Assembly: GCF_003671495.1 (NCBI RefSeq)
Contig: NZ_RCHN01000009.1
Span: forward strand, 124,001-188,000
Origin: Ketobacter sp.
GTDB lineage: Bacteria; Pseudomonadota; Gammaproteobacteria; Pseudomonadales; Ketobacteraceae
Length of the DNA stretch: 64,000 nucleotides
Direction: 5' to 3'
How positions within the stretch are numbered: position 1 is the first letter of the stretch; the number at the start of each line of letters is the position of its first letter. Below are positions 9,040 to 17,869 of this stretch, in pieces. Below the pieces are notes generated by a model. The model was given only the letters and a program-made list of their open reading frames with translations. It made no database searches and was not told the DNA's origin. The position numbers and the translations under genes are program-made.

Positions 9040-9295
9040 AAGGCTCCCTTGGCTGTACAGTGCAATGCAGAGTGCATAGTCTGCTGGCATTAGGCGGGGC
9101 CGGCGGGTTCGAGTGGCTTGTTGGTTGCGCATGAAGTGGTTGTGACAAAGCCGACGTCGAGCACGATGTTCCAGTGGTGTTTACGACAAAATGGACGTTC
9201 CCCCCGGCAGGCTGACGGTCTCAGGGTCGTAACCGGCCCCACCGGCGTGACCAATGCAATCACTCTGCCAATAGGGTCGCTTGCAAGAGGGGGCG

Positions 9296-11266
9296 CTACT
9301 GGTCGCTCACCCAGCGATTGCGGCCGCGGTGTTTAGCCTGGTACAACGCGGCATCGGCCTTGCTGACCAGGGTGCCGGGGCTGGATTCCTGTTGCCTGGG
9401 GCGGGTGGCCACACCGACACTGACACTGATATGGAACGGGCGCTCCTCCCACACCAGTTCCTCACTGGCCACTCGGCTGACGATTTTTTCCGCCACGTTT
9501 TCGGCCCCCTTCAGCGGGGTGTCCGCCAGCAGGATGGCGAACTCCTCGCCGCCGTAGCGGGCGATCAGGTCCGTGGGTCGATGCAGGCTGTCTTCCAGCA
9601 CCCGGGCGAACACCTTCAGTACATGGTCGCCGCAGACATGGCCTCGGGTATCGTTGATCTGCTTGAAATGATCAATGTCCACCAGTAACAGTGACAAGGG
9701 CTGTTGATTGCGTTGTGACTGATTCCAGTATTCTTCCAGTTTGATGTCGAACAGGCGCCGATTGTACAGCCCGGTGAGACTGTCCTTGCTGCTCAACATG
9801 GCCAGCTCGCGGTTGGAACGTTCCAGTTCCTGCAGTGTGCGTTCCAGGTCCGCAGTGCGTTCTTCCACCAGTAATTCCAGGTTTTCCCGGTGACGAATCT
9901 CGATTTTGAGTTTGTCCTCCTTGGCCTGGTTGGCTTCAATTTCCCGCTGCAGGGCCAGCTCCTGGGCCACCAGTTTTTCATTGCGCTCCCGGTTGGCCTG
10001 CTCCAGTGCCAATTCTTTGGCCTCACGTTCCTGGTTGATGCGGAATGACAGGGCAAAGGAGAAGATCAGGATCTCAAAGCTGATGCCGATACGCAGGCCA
10101 TAGACGGCCATAAACTCGTTGTAGATGATGCCGGTTTTGGCCGCGGTGAAGGTGATGAGAAAAAACAGCAGCAGGGTCCAGCCTACCAGCACGATCTGGG
10201 CGGAGCGCGAGCCTTCCATCGCCAGGCGGATAATGGAACTCACGGCCATCAAGGTGGCCAGAATGGTATTGATGATGAGCAGGTAGATGGCCGTTTGGTA
10301 ATCGGTCACCCAGAACAACAGACAATATACTGCGTGCATGCCCAGCAGTAGTTTGTAGATCAGCCAGTGCTTGGGCACCATCCGTGGCAGCTGCAACAGC
10401 TCACGAAAAAACAGGGCGATGGACAGAAAAATATAAAGCGAAATCAGAATGGGCAGGAAGTGCTGGATGGAGGGCGATTGGGGATAGACCAGCTTGTAGA
10501 GGATGCCCTGCTGATACAGGAAGAACGCCAGCATGGCGAGAATATATGAAACGTAATACAGATAACTTTTGTCTTTGAGGATGGCGAACAAAGCAATACT
10601 GTAGGCCGCCATGATCATCAGGAAGCCATTGAAGATGCCGTCGATCCAGGAGCGCAACGTGTTATAGGTGAGGAACTGCTCCGGGGTGAACAGGCGCGCC
10701 GGGAGTTCCATGGCTTCGGTATTTTCGATCAGCAGGTACAGGTCGTACTGGGCGCCGCCCCGCAAATGCAGGGGAAACACAAACATGGGGTGATCCAGCG
10801 GACGCTCCAGGTAGGGCTTGCCGTCCCCAGTGCTCCATTGCTGGTGCGGTTGGCCATCTTCCAGCAAGAACACCTGTAATGAATCCAGGTGGGAGTTATT
10901 GATTTCCAGAAGCCAGCGGGAGTCGATGCCGACTTCGGTCGTCCAGGCCACATGGAACCAGTAGGGCGCAGCCTGGTAGCCCAGGCTGATGGCATCGGAT
11001 TCCGCGGCTTCCCAATGGGGGGAGCGGGCAATCACATCAGCCGGCCGGGTTTCATCCTGCAGGGCCGGGGTGTATTGCGTGTAATGCCCCAGAGTCAGTG
11101 GGGTTATGGTGGCATCCAGGCGCAGGTGTTCCTGAGGGTGAGGAGCATTGGGCGTACTTTGCAGCAGGAAAAACCCAACCAGAAACAACAGTAAAACCAG
11201 TCCGCCCAGCAAGCTGCTGCGGGGAAAATAGCGATCCCCGCTTATGGGCAGGTGCTCATCGCGCAT
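9296..11266 (-). CDS. Diguanylate cyclase with 7TMR-DISM sensor (GGDEF protein)
   Basis: A 656-aa membrane-bound enzyme predicted to make cyclic di-GMP. Order: N-terminal membrane anchor (about 20-38), a periplasmic 7TMR-DISM extracellular domain of type 2 (about 60-180, WYHFHVAWTTEV-like strand region, ending in a Tyr-rich segment), seven transmembrane helices (about 190-400), a long coiled coil rich in Glu/Gln (410-490), and a GGDEF domain with ARYGGEEFAILL as active site. RPTD lies five residues before GGEEF, so the inhibitory I-site is intact. The internal ATG at 11266 is chosen because ATGAGGAA forms its ribosome site; an upstream in-frame ATG (11281) lacks one. It fits the surface and polysaccharide genes elsewhere in the window, but no direct link is seen. 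Confidence 0.93.
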   Translation of the reverse strand: MRDEHLPISGDRYFPRSSLLGGLVLLLFLVGFFLLQSTPNAPHPQEHLRLDATITPLTLGHYTQYTPALQDETRPADVIARSPHWEAAESDAISLGYQAAPYWFHVAWTTEVGIDSRWLLEINNSHLDSLQVFLLEDGQPHQQWSTGDGKPYLERPLDHPMFVFPLHLRGGAQYDLYLLIENTEAMELPARLFTPEQFLTYNTLRSWIDGIFNGFLMIMAAYSIALFAILKDKSYLYYVSYILAMLAFFLYQQGILYKLVYPQSPSIQHFLPILISLYIFLSIALFFRELLQLPRMVPKHWLIYKLLLGMHAVYCLLFWVTDYQTAIYLLIINTILATLMAVSSIIRLAMEGSRSAQIVLVGWTLLLFFLITFTAAKTGIIYNEFMAVYGLRIGISFEILIFSFALSFRINQEREAKELALEQANRERNEKLVAQELALQREIEANQAKEDKLKIEIRHRENLELLVEERTADLERTLQELERSNRELAMLSSKDSLTGLYNRRLFDIKLEEYWNQSQRNQQPLSLLLVDIDHFKQINDTRGHVCGDHVLKVFARVLEDSLHRPTDLIARYGGEEFAILLADTPLKGAENVAEKIVSRVASEELVWEERPFHISVSVGVATRPRQQESSPGTLVSKADAALYQAKHRGRNRWVSDQ

Positions 11267-11429
11267 GGTTTGCTTCCTCATGGTAAGGTGTGCCGCCAAG
11301 CCAAGGGCAAATCGTAATATGCTAACCCCGTGGCAAGAGGTTCCTATTGCCACAACGATCATTTAAATTAAGCGATGTTGCCATTCTTCGTTGCGATTCG
11401 CTCCAACCCTATGTGTCTGTTGAAACGTC

Positions 11430-12101
11430 ATGATTTACCTTTTAGCCGCCGTGCTCCTGTGCGGTTTGATGTTCTACCCCCAATATGCCACCCGGCGCAT
11501 CCTCCGGAAGCATAGCCAGCCCCGCTCGGACTTTCCCGGTACCGGTGGCGAATTCGCGCGGCACCTGCTGGAGCGTTTCTCCGTTCACGGCGTGGGTGTG
11601 GAGCCAACGGAAGTGGGCGACCATTATGATCCTCAACAGAAGATGGTGCGTCTGAGCCCCGAGGTGTTTGACGGTAGGTCGCTGACCAGCGTGGTGGTGG
11701 CGGCCCACGAGGTTGGGCACGCGATCCAGGATCATCAGGGCTCCGGTGGCTTGCGTACCCGGTATCGCCTGGCAGTGGTGGCGCAATGGTTTGCCCGCGG
11801 CGCCCAGGCCGCCACAATCTTGTTGCCGTTGGCGACGGTGAATCCCGGTTTGATGCGGCTGGCTCTGGTGGTCATTCTGGTGGGGGTGCTGTTGTCGACG
11901 CTGGTGCACCTGGTGACCTTGCCGGTGGAATGGGATGCCAGTTTCAATAAGGCGCTCCCCATTCTGCAGGAGGGGCGGTATTTGGCGGCGGCCGATATGC
12001 TGGCGGCCCGTAAAATTCTCCAGGCCTGTGCCTTCACCTATGTCAGCGCGTCATTGGGCAGTCTGTTGGGGGCGTTACGCTGGATTCGGTGGCTGCGCTG
12101 A
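11430..12101 (+). CDS. Membrane zinc metallopeptidase (PF04298, YugP-like)
   Basis: A 223-aa integral-membrane protein with an N-terminal helix (1-17), the zinc-binding HEVGH motif in VVAAHEVGHAIQDHQ (about residue 93), and two more hydrophobic segments (about 122-165 and 195-215). This matches the neutral zinc metallopeptidase family 2. The LPVEWDASFNKALPIL block after the helices is a family signature and supplies a third ligand candidate (Glu). The substrates of the family are poorly known. Its TGA overlaps by one base the ATG of the GIY-YIG gene, so the two are co-transcribed. Confidence 0.9.
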   Translation: MIYLLAAVLLCGLMFYPQYATRRILRKHSQPRSDFPGTGGEFARHLLERFSVHGVGVEPTEVGDHYDPQQKMVRLSPEVFDGRSLTSVVVAAHEVGHAIQDHQGSGGLRTRYRLAVVAQWFARGAQAATILLPLATVNPGLMRLALVVILVGVLLSTLVHLVTLPVEWDASFNKALPILQEGRYLAAADMLAARKILQACAFTYVSASLGSLLGALRWIRWLR

Positions 12102-12373
12102 TGGGGGCATGGTTCGTTTATATCCTGCGCTGTGCGGACGACACGCTTTACACCGGCATCACCACCGATCTGGCAAGGCGTGCCCGGGAGCATGGCGAAG
12201 GCCGCGCCGGCGCCCGTTATACCCGGGTGCGCCGGCCCGTGCAGCTGGTGTATTCCGAGACGGTGGCCAATCGCTCCGAGGCAGCCCGACGGGAAGCCGC
12301 CATCAAGAAATTATCCCGCACCCAAAAGCTGTTGCTGTTGGAGACCTGGCAGGCGCCATCGCAGGAGCCCTGA
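12101..12373 (+). CDS. GIY-YIG domain protein (UPF0213/YhbQ type)
   Basis: A 90-aa single-domain GIY-YIG nuclease-fold protein. The family start is plain: WFVYILRCADDTLYTGIT, with the VYI and YTGIT halves of the motif, followed by DLARRAREH (catalytic Arg region) and a basic C-terminus with ARREAAIKKLSRTQKLLLL. It begins at the ATG at 12101 which shares its A with the TGA of the protease gene. Relatives of the YhbQ group are proposed to act in DNA repair or damage tolerance. The 197 bases downstream to 12570 show no supported feature. Confidence 0.9.
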   Translation: MGAWFVYILRCADDTLYTGITTDLARRAREHGEGRAGARYTRVRRPVQLVYSETVANRSEAARREAAIKKLSRTQKLLLLETWQAPSQEP

Positions 12374-12570
12374 CCTGTTTTGCCGGAATATTGTCGGCTT
12401 TAACCGTTTCACCGTCTCTTCCAAAGCTTGCATAATGGGGGCTTCCAATGCAGCCAGAAAATGAGCATCAGCATAACCACAATAACAATGACGTACCCAC
12501 AATAACTCTACCCGCTATCGGGAACTGAGACTCCAAGGACAAGAACGAGAGAGGACAAGAGGACTGCACT

Positions 12571-14007
12571 ATGTATGAATACATGAATTTCTATATCAAT
12601 GGTCAATGGGTGGCGCCGGCGACGGTCAACAGTCTGGAAGTGATCAACCCGGCCACCGAACAGGCGATGGGTGTGATTTCCCTGGGCAGCAAAGCGGATG
12701 TGGACAAGGCAGTCGCCGCGGCCAAGGCTGCGTTCCCCAGCTGGTCCCGCACCACGCGGGAAGAGCGCATGGCGTATCTGGAAGCCATTATCGCCGGTTA
12801 CCAGAAGCGCATGGGGGATCTGGCCACCGCGATCTCCCAGGAGATGGGCGCCCCCATGTGGTTGGCGAATGCGGCCCAGGCACCGGCGGCACTGGGGCAT
12901 TTTATGCAGGCCCTGGAAGTGCTGAAAACCTATGAGTTCGACGAAGTGCGCGGCAACCACCGCCTGCACAAAGAGCCCATCGGGGTGTGTGCCCTGATCA
13001 CGCCCTGGAACTGGCCCATTAACCAGATTGCCTGCAAAGTGGCCCCGGCCCTGGCCACCGGCTGCACCATGGTGTTGAAGCCCAGTGAAGTGGCCCCCAT
13101 CGATGCCATGATCTTCGCTGAAATTGTGGATGAAGCCGGATTGCCGCCGGGCGTGTTCAATCTGGTCAATGGCGACGGTGCCGGCGTGGGCACTGCGCTG
13201 ACCTCGCACCCGGATGTGGATATGGTGTCCTTTACCGGCAGTACCCGGGCGGGGGTGGCGATTGCCAAAACCGCTGCCGATACCGTAAAACGGGTGGCGC
13301 AGGAGCTGGGTGGCAAGTCGGCCAACATCATTCTGGATGATGCGGACTTTGAATCCGCCGTGGCCGGCGGTGTGAAAGGCTGCTTCATGAACAGTGGTCA
13401 ATCCTGTAATGCGCCGACCCGCATGCTGGTGCCGGCCGCGCGATTGGAAGAGGCCACCGCCATTGCCAAAGCGGCGGCAGCCACCATTGTGCCGGGAATG
13501 CCGGAAGCGGAGGGAACCGTCATCGGACCCGTGGCCAGTGAAGTGCAGTATCAGAAGATTCAGGCCCTGCTGCAAAAAGGCATTGCAGAAGGTGCTGAGC
13601 TGGTGGTGGGTGGCCCCGGCAAACCGGAAGGACTCAGCACCGGCTACTTTGTACGCCCCACCATCTTCAGCAACGTTAATAATCAGATGACCATCGCCCG
13701 CGAAGAAATTTTCGGCCCCGTGTTATCCATTCTCCCGTACGAGGATGAAGAGGACGCCATTGCCATCGCCAATGACACACCTTACGGATTGTCAGGGTAT
13801 GTGTCCGGCAGTCAGGAACGGGCGCTTAAGGTGGCCAGTCGCTTGCGCACCGGTAATGTTCATATCAACGGTGCCGAAATTGATTTCTCCTGTCCCTTCG
13901 GAGGCTTCAAGCAAAGTGGTAATGGCCGGGAGTGGGGCCGGGAAGGTTTTGAAGAGTATCTGGAAGTGAAAACCGTATTTGGCGCCGGCTCGGCTGCAAG
14001 CGCATAA
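12571..14007 (+). CDS. NAD(P)+-dependent aldehyde dehydrogenase family protein
   Basis: A 478-aa soluble aldehyde dehydrogenase that oxidises aldehydes to acids with NAD(P)+. The key residues are present: the oxyanion Asn in ITPWNWPINQ (near 152), the Rossmann segment FTGSTRAGVAIA, the general base Glu245 in QELGGKSANIIL, the catalytic Cys279 in NSGQSCNAPTR, and EEIFGPVL near 375. The length is normal. The start at 12571 follows AGAGGA. The gene stands alone; a convergent transporter operon begins 33 bases after it. The substrate is not predictable; the ESAVAGGV/SGQSCNAPTR form resembles the broad-specificity aliphatic branch. Confidence 0.93.
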   Translation: MYEYMNFYINGQWVAPATVNSLEVINPATEQAMGVISLGSKADVDKAVAAAKAAFPSWSRTTREERMAYLEAIIAGYQKRMGDLATAISQEMGAPMWLANAAQAPAALGHFMQALEVLKTYEFDEVRGNHRLHKEPIGVCALITPWNWPINQIACKVAPALATGCTMVLKPSEVAPIDAMIFAEIVDEAGLPPGVFNLVNGDGAGVGTALTSHPDVDMVSFTGSTRAGVAIAKTAADTVKRVAQELGGKSANIILDDADFESAVAGGVKGCFMNSGQSCNAPTRMLVPAARLEEATAIAKAAAATIVPGMPEAEGTVIGPVASEVQYQKIQALLQKGIAEGAELVVGGPGKPEGLSTGYFVRPTIFSNVNNQMTIAREEIFGPVLSILPYEDEEDAIAIANDTPYGLSGYVSGSQERALKVASRLRTGNVHINGAEIDFSCPFGGFKQSGNGREWGREGFEEYLEVKTVFGAGSAASA

Positions 14008-14040
14008 CGCAACATCCATCACCCTGGGCTGGGACTGCTG

Positions 14041-14928
14041 CTACCGTCGCGATTGTAACGCAGTAGTTTCCAGCCTGCTGGCGCGTTTCAGATTGGCCAC
14101 CCAAACCCCCAGGCTCACCAGCACCAGGCAGACAATCAGCGGAACCCCCAAAGGTTCGTCATACAGAAAGACCGCAGAAAACCCCGCAATCAACGGCACC
14201 AGTGCCATCATGGACCCCATGCTGGCCGGGCCGATGCGGCGCACCGCCTGCACATAGCAGAGCATCTGCACAATGGTGGCCAGAAAGCCCTGATACACGC
14301 TTTGCAGGGCTACGTGGCGCCAGTGCTCCAGGCTGATGTTCTTCTCCAGCAGGAAAACGTAGACCGGCAGATAGGCCAGCGCGGTCACCACCGCCAGGCT
14401 CACCGTGGCCTGCCAGGGGGAAATCTGCCAGCGCTTGATCAGCACCGAGAATACAGCCCAGCAGAACGCAGCGCCCACAAACCATCCCTGTCCGCCCTGA
14501 ACGCCGTCCTCATGCAGAATCTCAAACCAGAACAGGCAGAAGATACCAGCGCTGATGGATGCCACCCCAATCCACTTCACCGGGGTGAAGGCCTCGGCAC
14601 TGGAAGCGTAACTGAGCATGGCGATAAACAGGGGCAACAAACCGGGCAGCAGAATGGCAGCGTGGGAGGCGGGCGCCGATTGAAAGCCCTGGAACGCGCA
14701 CAGAGCATACCCCAGGCCCCCGATCAAAGCGGCAACAATCAACCGGGGATTCAGCAGATTAAAGCGATACACGAACAGCCATACCGGCAGCAGCAACAGG
14801 GAACAGGTGGCGTAGCGGATGGCAATCACATCAGCGGGCAGCAAAGGGCCGATGCCGCCGAAGCGGGACACCAGAATAAAACCGCTCCAGATCAGCACCG
14901 CCACCGTCGCAAACACATAGCCCTGCAT
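14041..14928 (-). CDS. DMT-superfamily (EamA) transporter
   Basis: A 295-aa inner-membrane protein with ten predicted helices and the two-fold EamA repeat (first near 8-135, second near 150-285), as in drug/metabolite exporters of the RhaT/YdcZ type. The start MQGYVFATVAVLIWSG and the second-repeat helix VGAAFCWAVFSVLIKRW are typical. The ATG immediately follows the TGA of the Bcr/CflA pump (TGAATG), so both belong to one minus-strand operon. The substrate is unknown. Confidence 0.9.
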   Translation of the reverse strand: MQGYVFATVAVLIWSGFILVSRFGGIGPLLPADVIAIRYATCSLLLLPVWLFVYRFNLLNPRLIVAALIGGLGYALCAFQGFQSAPASHAAILLPGLLPLFIAMLSYASSAEAFTPVKWIGVASISAGIFCLFWFEILHEDGVQGGQGWFVGAAFCWAVFSVLIKRWQISPWQATVSLAVVTALAYLPVYVFLLEKNISLEHWRHVALQSVYQGFLATIVQMLCYVQAVRRIGPASMGSMMALVPLIAGFSAVFLYDEPLGVPLIVCLVLVSLGVWVANLKRASRLETTALQSRR

Positions 14929-16128
14929 TCAGATGTGCTCCACGCGCTTGCTCAACCACGCCAGCGCCATCAGGCCAACACCGCCGAACACCAGAAAGCT
15001 GGCGATCAGGGGCACCGGGGTGCCGTTATAGTGCTGGCCCACCAGCGCCCCCAGGGGCACGGCGATCATGGTGGAAACCGCCCCGGACACCGACGCCCCC
15101 AGGCCCGCGATGTTGCCCAGGGGCTGCATGGCCAGGGCATTGATGTTGCCGAACTGCAGGCCCAGGCAGAAGAACAATGGAAAGCAGTACAGCATGAACA
15201 GCCACAGCGGTGGGACCTGGTCATACAGCCAGACACTGACCACCAGCATCACCAGAGACATCCCGCACTGCAATGACAGGGCCAGCACACACACCTGAAG
15301 AATACCCAGGCGTGACAGGATGCGGGCATTCGCGATGGAGGCGGCCCCAATCCCCAGCGCCAGCAGGGCAAAATACAGGGCGAAGGCATCGCCGGTTTGA
15401 TACAACTCTCCCAGAATTTGCTGAGCATTGCTGAGATAGGCCACAAAGCCGCCGAACAGCAGGCCGGAAATCAGGATGGCGATGACGCTCACGGGTTGCT
15501 GAAAAATAAAACGGGTGCCTTGCCACAAGGATTTGAGGCTCAATCGGTGGCGCCGTGCCACCGGCAGGGACTCCTCCAGGCGCAATCCGAGCCAGAGCAC
15601 TGCCACCAGCCCGTACAGCAGAATAAAGGCAAATATCAGGTGCCAATCACCGAAGAACAGAATGCTTTGCCCCAGCAGCGGCGCCAGTGCCGGAATAAAG
15701 ATAAACACCGCCATCACGAAGGACATGACCCGGGCCATGGCGGCCCCTTCGAAGCGATCCCGCACAATGGCCAGGGTGACAATGCGGGCGCTGGACGCCC
15801 CCAGCCCTTGCAGGAAACGCCCCACCAATAACAACTCGTACGTCGGTGTCAGCAAACAGAGCACACTGCCCAGCACAAAAATTCCGATCCCGACATAGAT
15901 GGGGCCTTTGCGGCCATAGGCATCGGATAATGGACCGTAAATCAGCTGGCCAACACCCAGCCCCAGAAACAGGCCGGTGATGATGTATTGCTGGTCGTTG
16001 GGGTCCACCAGGTTGAATTCAGCGGCAATGGCGGGGAGGGCAGGCAGCATGGAATCAATAGAGAGCGCCACCAGGGAAATCAGCATGGCGGCCAGGGCGA
16101 TGAATTCCGCCGCGGCGGTGTTTTTCAT
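14929..16128 (-). CDS. MFS efflux transporter, Bcr/CflA family
   Basis: A 399-aa twelve-helix major facilitator of the Bcr/CflA drug-export type. Family markers: the first helix AALISLVALSIDSMLPALP with its conserved Asp, GQLIYGPLSDAYGRKGPI (motif A between helices 2 and 3), and RFLQGLGASSARIV (helix 4). The start is chosen at ATG 16128 (MKNTAAAEF). An ATG at 16164 adds 12 residues, but this upstream ATG sits inside a 25-bp palindrome that looks like an operator, so the shorter form is preferred. The gene is followed directly by a DMT transporter. Confidence 0.9.
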   Translation of the reverse strand: MKNTAAAEFIALAAMLISLVALSIDSMLPALPAIAAEFNLVDPNDQQYIITGLFLGLGVGQLIYGPLSDAYGRKGPIYVGIGIFVLGSVLCLLTPTYELLLVGRFLQGLGASSARIVTLAIVRDRFEGAAMARVMSFVMAVFIFIPALAPLLGQSILFFGDWHLIFAFILLYGLVAVLWLGLRLEESLPVARRHRLSLKSLWQGTRFIFQQPVSVIAILISGLLFGGFVAYLSNAQQILGELYQTGDAFALYFALLALGIGAASIANARILSRLGILQVCVLALSLQCGMSLVMLVVSVWLYDQVPPLWLFMLYCFPLFFCLGLQFGNINALAMQPLGNIAGLGASVSGAVSTMIAVPLGALVGQHYNGTPVPLIASFLVFGGVGLMALAWLSKRVEHI

Positions 16129-16142
16129 AATCCGGGTTCTGC

Positions 16143-16167
16143 GTAATGATGGGGTTGGCATCATTAC
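16143..16167. promoter_or_regulatory. Perfect palindrome upstream of the Bcr/CflA pump (operator candidate)
   Basis: GTAATGAT (16143-16150) and ATCATTAC (16160-16167) form an 8-bp inverted repeat with a 9-base spacer, the usual layout of a TetR- or LysR-type operator. It lies 15-39 bases before the preferred start of the efflux gene. Confidence 0.5.
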
Positions 16168-16177
16168 ACAGGACCCG

Positions 16178-16199
16178 GGGTTAAAACAGGGTTAATACA
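16178..16199. repeat. 11-bp tandem repeat in the efflux-gene promoter region
   Basis: GGGTTAAAACA (16178-16188) is followed at once by GGGTTAATACA (16189-16199), one mismatch, exactly one DNA turn apart. It lies between the palindrome and the aarF-like stop codon. Two same-face sites suggest a dimeric or cooperative regulator. Confidence 0.5.
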
Positions 16200-16219
16200 G
16201 CCAGCTTACTGCACAGGGT

Positions 16220-17773
16220 TTATATGGCCTGGCTCAAGGCCGGCCCCACCAAATGGGGAAACAAATACGTGTTGACGTCGATCTTGGGCTGGTAATGCAT
16301 GAACAACCCGCCCAGGGTGGTGAACACCCGGGCCAGCATGATGAACTCCGCCGGCAGCTTGTCCACCGGGTCGGCATCCGCCTGCGCCAGCAGTTTTTTG
16401 GCCTGGGCCAGCATGTCACCCTGGCTGGGCCAGCCGGGATTGTCCTGGCTCATTTCGAACGCGGCCCGTTGAATTTGCGACAATAGGGCATCGGCAAAGG
16501 CGAGCAGGGTATCCGGTTTGCCGCTGCGGGTGGCAAAGCCCATGGCCAGCAGCTCTTTGGCCATGGTGTCCCGTTCCCCCATCAGGGCGGCCCCCAATAC
16601 ATTGAAGTAGCCTTCCCGGAACGGCTCCGACAGGGTCATGGTGCAACCGAAATCCAGCAACACCAGGGTGTCGTCGGCGGTGACCAGCAGGTTGCCGGGG
16701 TGGGGATCGGCCTGGAATACCCCGGCCTGCAGCACCTGGCGCAGGTACAGGTCCAGCAGCCGACCCAACAGGTCGGCCAGGCCCGCCTCATCCCCTTCCG
16801 CTTGGCGCTTGTCCAGCTCGCCCATTAACGGCTTGCCGTCGATGAACGTGCTCACCAGCACCCGTTCACGGGTAAAGCCGGGAATCGGGCGCGGTACCGT
16901 GACCTTGGGCACATCCCGCAGGAAGTCGCCCACCTCCACCATGGCCCGGGCTTCACAGCGATAGTCCAGTTCCTCGCGGATGGTGCGCTCGATTTCGTTG
17001 GTGATGGTGTCCAGGTCGGTGGGGGGCAGCATGGACGCAATGCTGTTGGTGAACAGTTTCAGCAGGGTCATGTCCAGGTCGATGATGTGGGCCAACCCGG
17101 GCCGCTGGATTTTCACTGCCACCTTCTGGCCGTTGGGCAGATAGGCCTGGTGTACCTGGCCAATGCTGGCAGCGGCGATGGGCTCGGGGTCGAATTCCGC
17201 GAACAGGGCGTCCAGGGTGTTGCCCAGTTCCGTTTCAATCACTTCCCGCACCTCCTCAAACGGCACCGGGGAGGCCTGGTCCTGCAGCACCCGCAGTTCC
17301 TCCACCCAGGGTTTGGGCAGAATGTCGGCGCGGGCGGACAGCAGTTGCCCCACCTTGAGGAAGGCGCCTCCCTGACGCAGGGACACATCACGGAACAGGC
17401 GGGCATTCTTGCGGTGCAGCTCGGCCAGGGCGTCCGGAGCTTTGCGGCGGGAAATGAACGCGGATTTAATGCCCCACAGGCGATAGCTCGTGGTGATGCG
17501 GGTGAGCATCCAGCCGGTGTCTTTCATGCGTTTCACCCGGGCCGGCCATTGCGCGGCTTCCCGGACCAGGGTCTCGTATTCGTCCCGGGCCTGGTCCACG
17601 CCGTCGCCCACTTTCTGCAGGGTGCGAATAGCCTGTTCTGCCAGCTCCCGCCCCTGCCAGAGCGTTTGTTCCAGGGCGGAGAGGGATGCGTTCATCACAT
17701 TGAGCCAGGCTTTGAGCCCGTCATTACGAGGGTCGCAAGAACGAGGGTTAGTAGCGTTGGGCGTGGTGTCCAT
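16220..17773 (-). CDS. AarF/ABC1/UbiB atypical kinase family protein
   Basis: A 517-aa member of the UbiB/ABC1 protein-kinase-like family. Its members support ubiquinone biosynthesis or lipid export with ATPase rather than protein-kinase activity. Signature pieces: the KxGQ block LKVGQLLSARADILP, the Ala-rich loop AAASIGQVHQA, VAVKIQRPG with the catalytic Lys, HPGNLLV and LLDFGCTM (metal-binding DFG-like). An unusual N-terminal extension of about 90 residues precedes the core, and no clear C-terminal membrane helices are seen, so it is a paralogue type rather than ubiB itself. Start ATG 17773 is chosen for its GAGGA site; an ATG at 17794 lacks one. A 13-bp motif 29-41 bases upstream is shared with the regulator gene next door. 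Confidence 0.9.
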   Translation of the reverse strand: MDTTPNATNPRSCDPRNDGLKAWLNVMNASLSALEQTLWQGRELAEQAIRTLQKVGDGVDQARDEYETLVREAAQWPARVKRMKDTGWMLTRITTSYRLWGIKSAFISRRKAPDALAELHRKNARLFRDVSLRQGGAFLKVGQLLSARADILPKPWVEELRVLQDQASPVPFEEVREVIETELGNTLDALFAEFDPEPIAAASIGQVHQAYLPNGQKVAVKIQRPGLAHIIDLDMTLLKLFTNSIASMLPPTDLDTITNEIERTIREELDYRCEARAMVEVGDFLRDVPKVTVPRPIPGFTRERVLVSTFIDGKPLMGELDKRQAEGDEAGLADLLGRLLDLYLRQVLQAGVFQADPHPGNLLVTADDTLVLLDFGCTMTLSEPFREGYFNVLGAALMGERDTMAKELLAMGFATRSGKPDTLLAFADALLSQIQRAAFEMSQDNPGWPSQGDMLAQAKKLLAQADADPVDKLPAEFIMLARVFTTLGGLFMHYQPKIDVNTYLFPHLVGPALSQAI

Positions 17774-17801
17774 GTTTGGGTCCTCGGTGGTCATTGTCTT
17801 T

Positions 17802-17814
17802 TTTTGTATTACAT
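17802..17814. promoter_or_regulatory. Operator candidate for aarF-like gene (TGTATTACA core)
   Basis: TTTTGTATTACAT on the plus strand; its core TGTA-T-TACA is palindromic. The same 13 bases occur in inverted orientation at 18412-18424 before the ribbon-helix-helix gene. It lies 29-41 bases upstream of the chosen aarF-like start. Confidence 0.6.
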
Positions 17815-17823
17815 TTATGCGTC

Positions 17824-17847
17824 AAAAAAAGCCGGCGACGGGCCGGC
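17824..17847 (-). terminator. Rho-independent terminator after the RHH/zinc-ribbon gene
   Basis: On the minus strand GCCGGC-CCGTC-GCCGGC forms a 6-bp GC stem and is followed by seven T (plus-strand A-run at 17824-17830). It ends the regulator transcript 23 bases after its stop codon, so the aarF-like gene downstream needs its own promoter. Confidence 0.9.
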
Positions 17848-17869
17848 ACTGTTTGGGATTCCTGATCGG

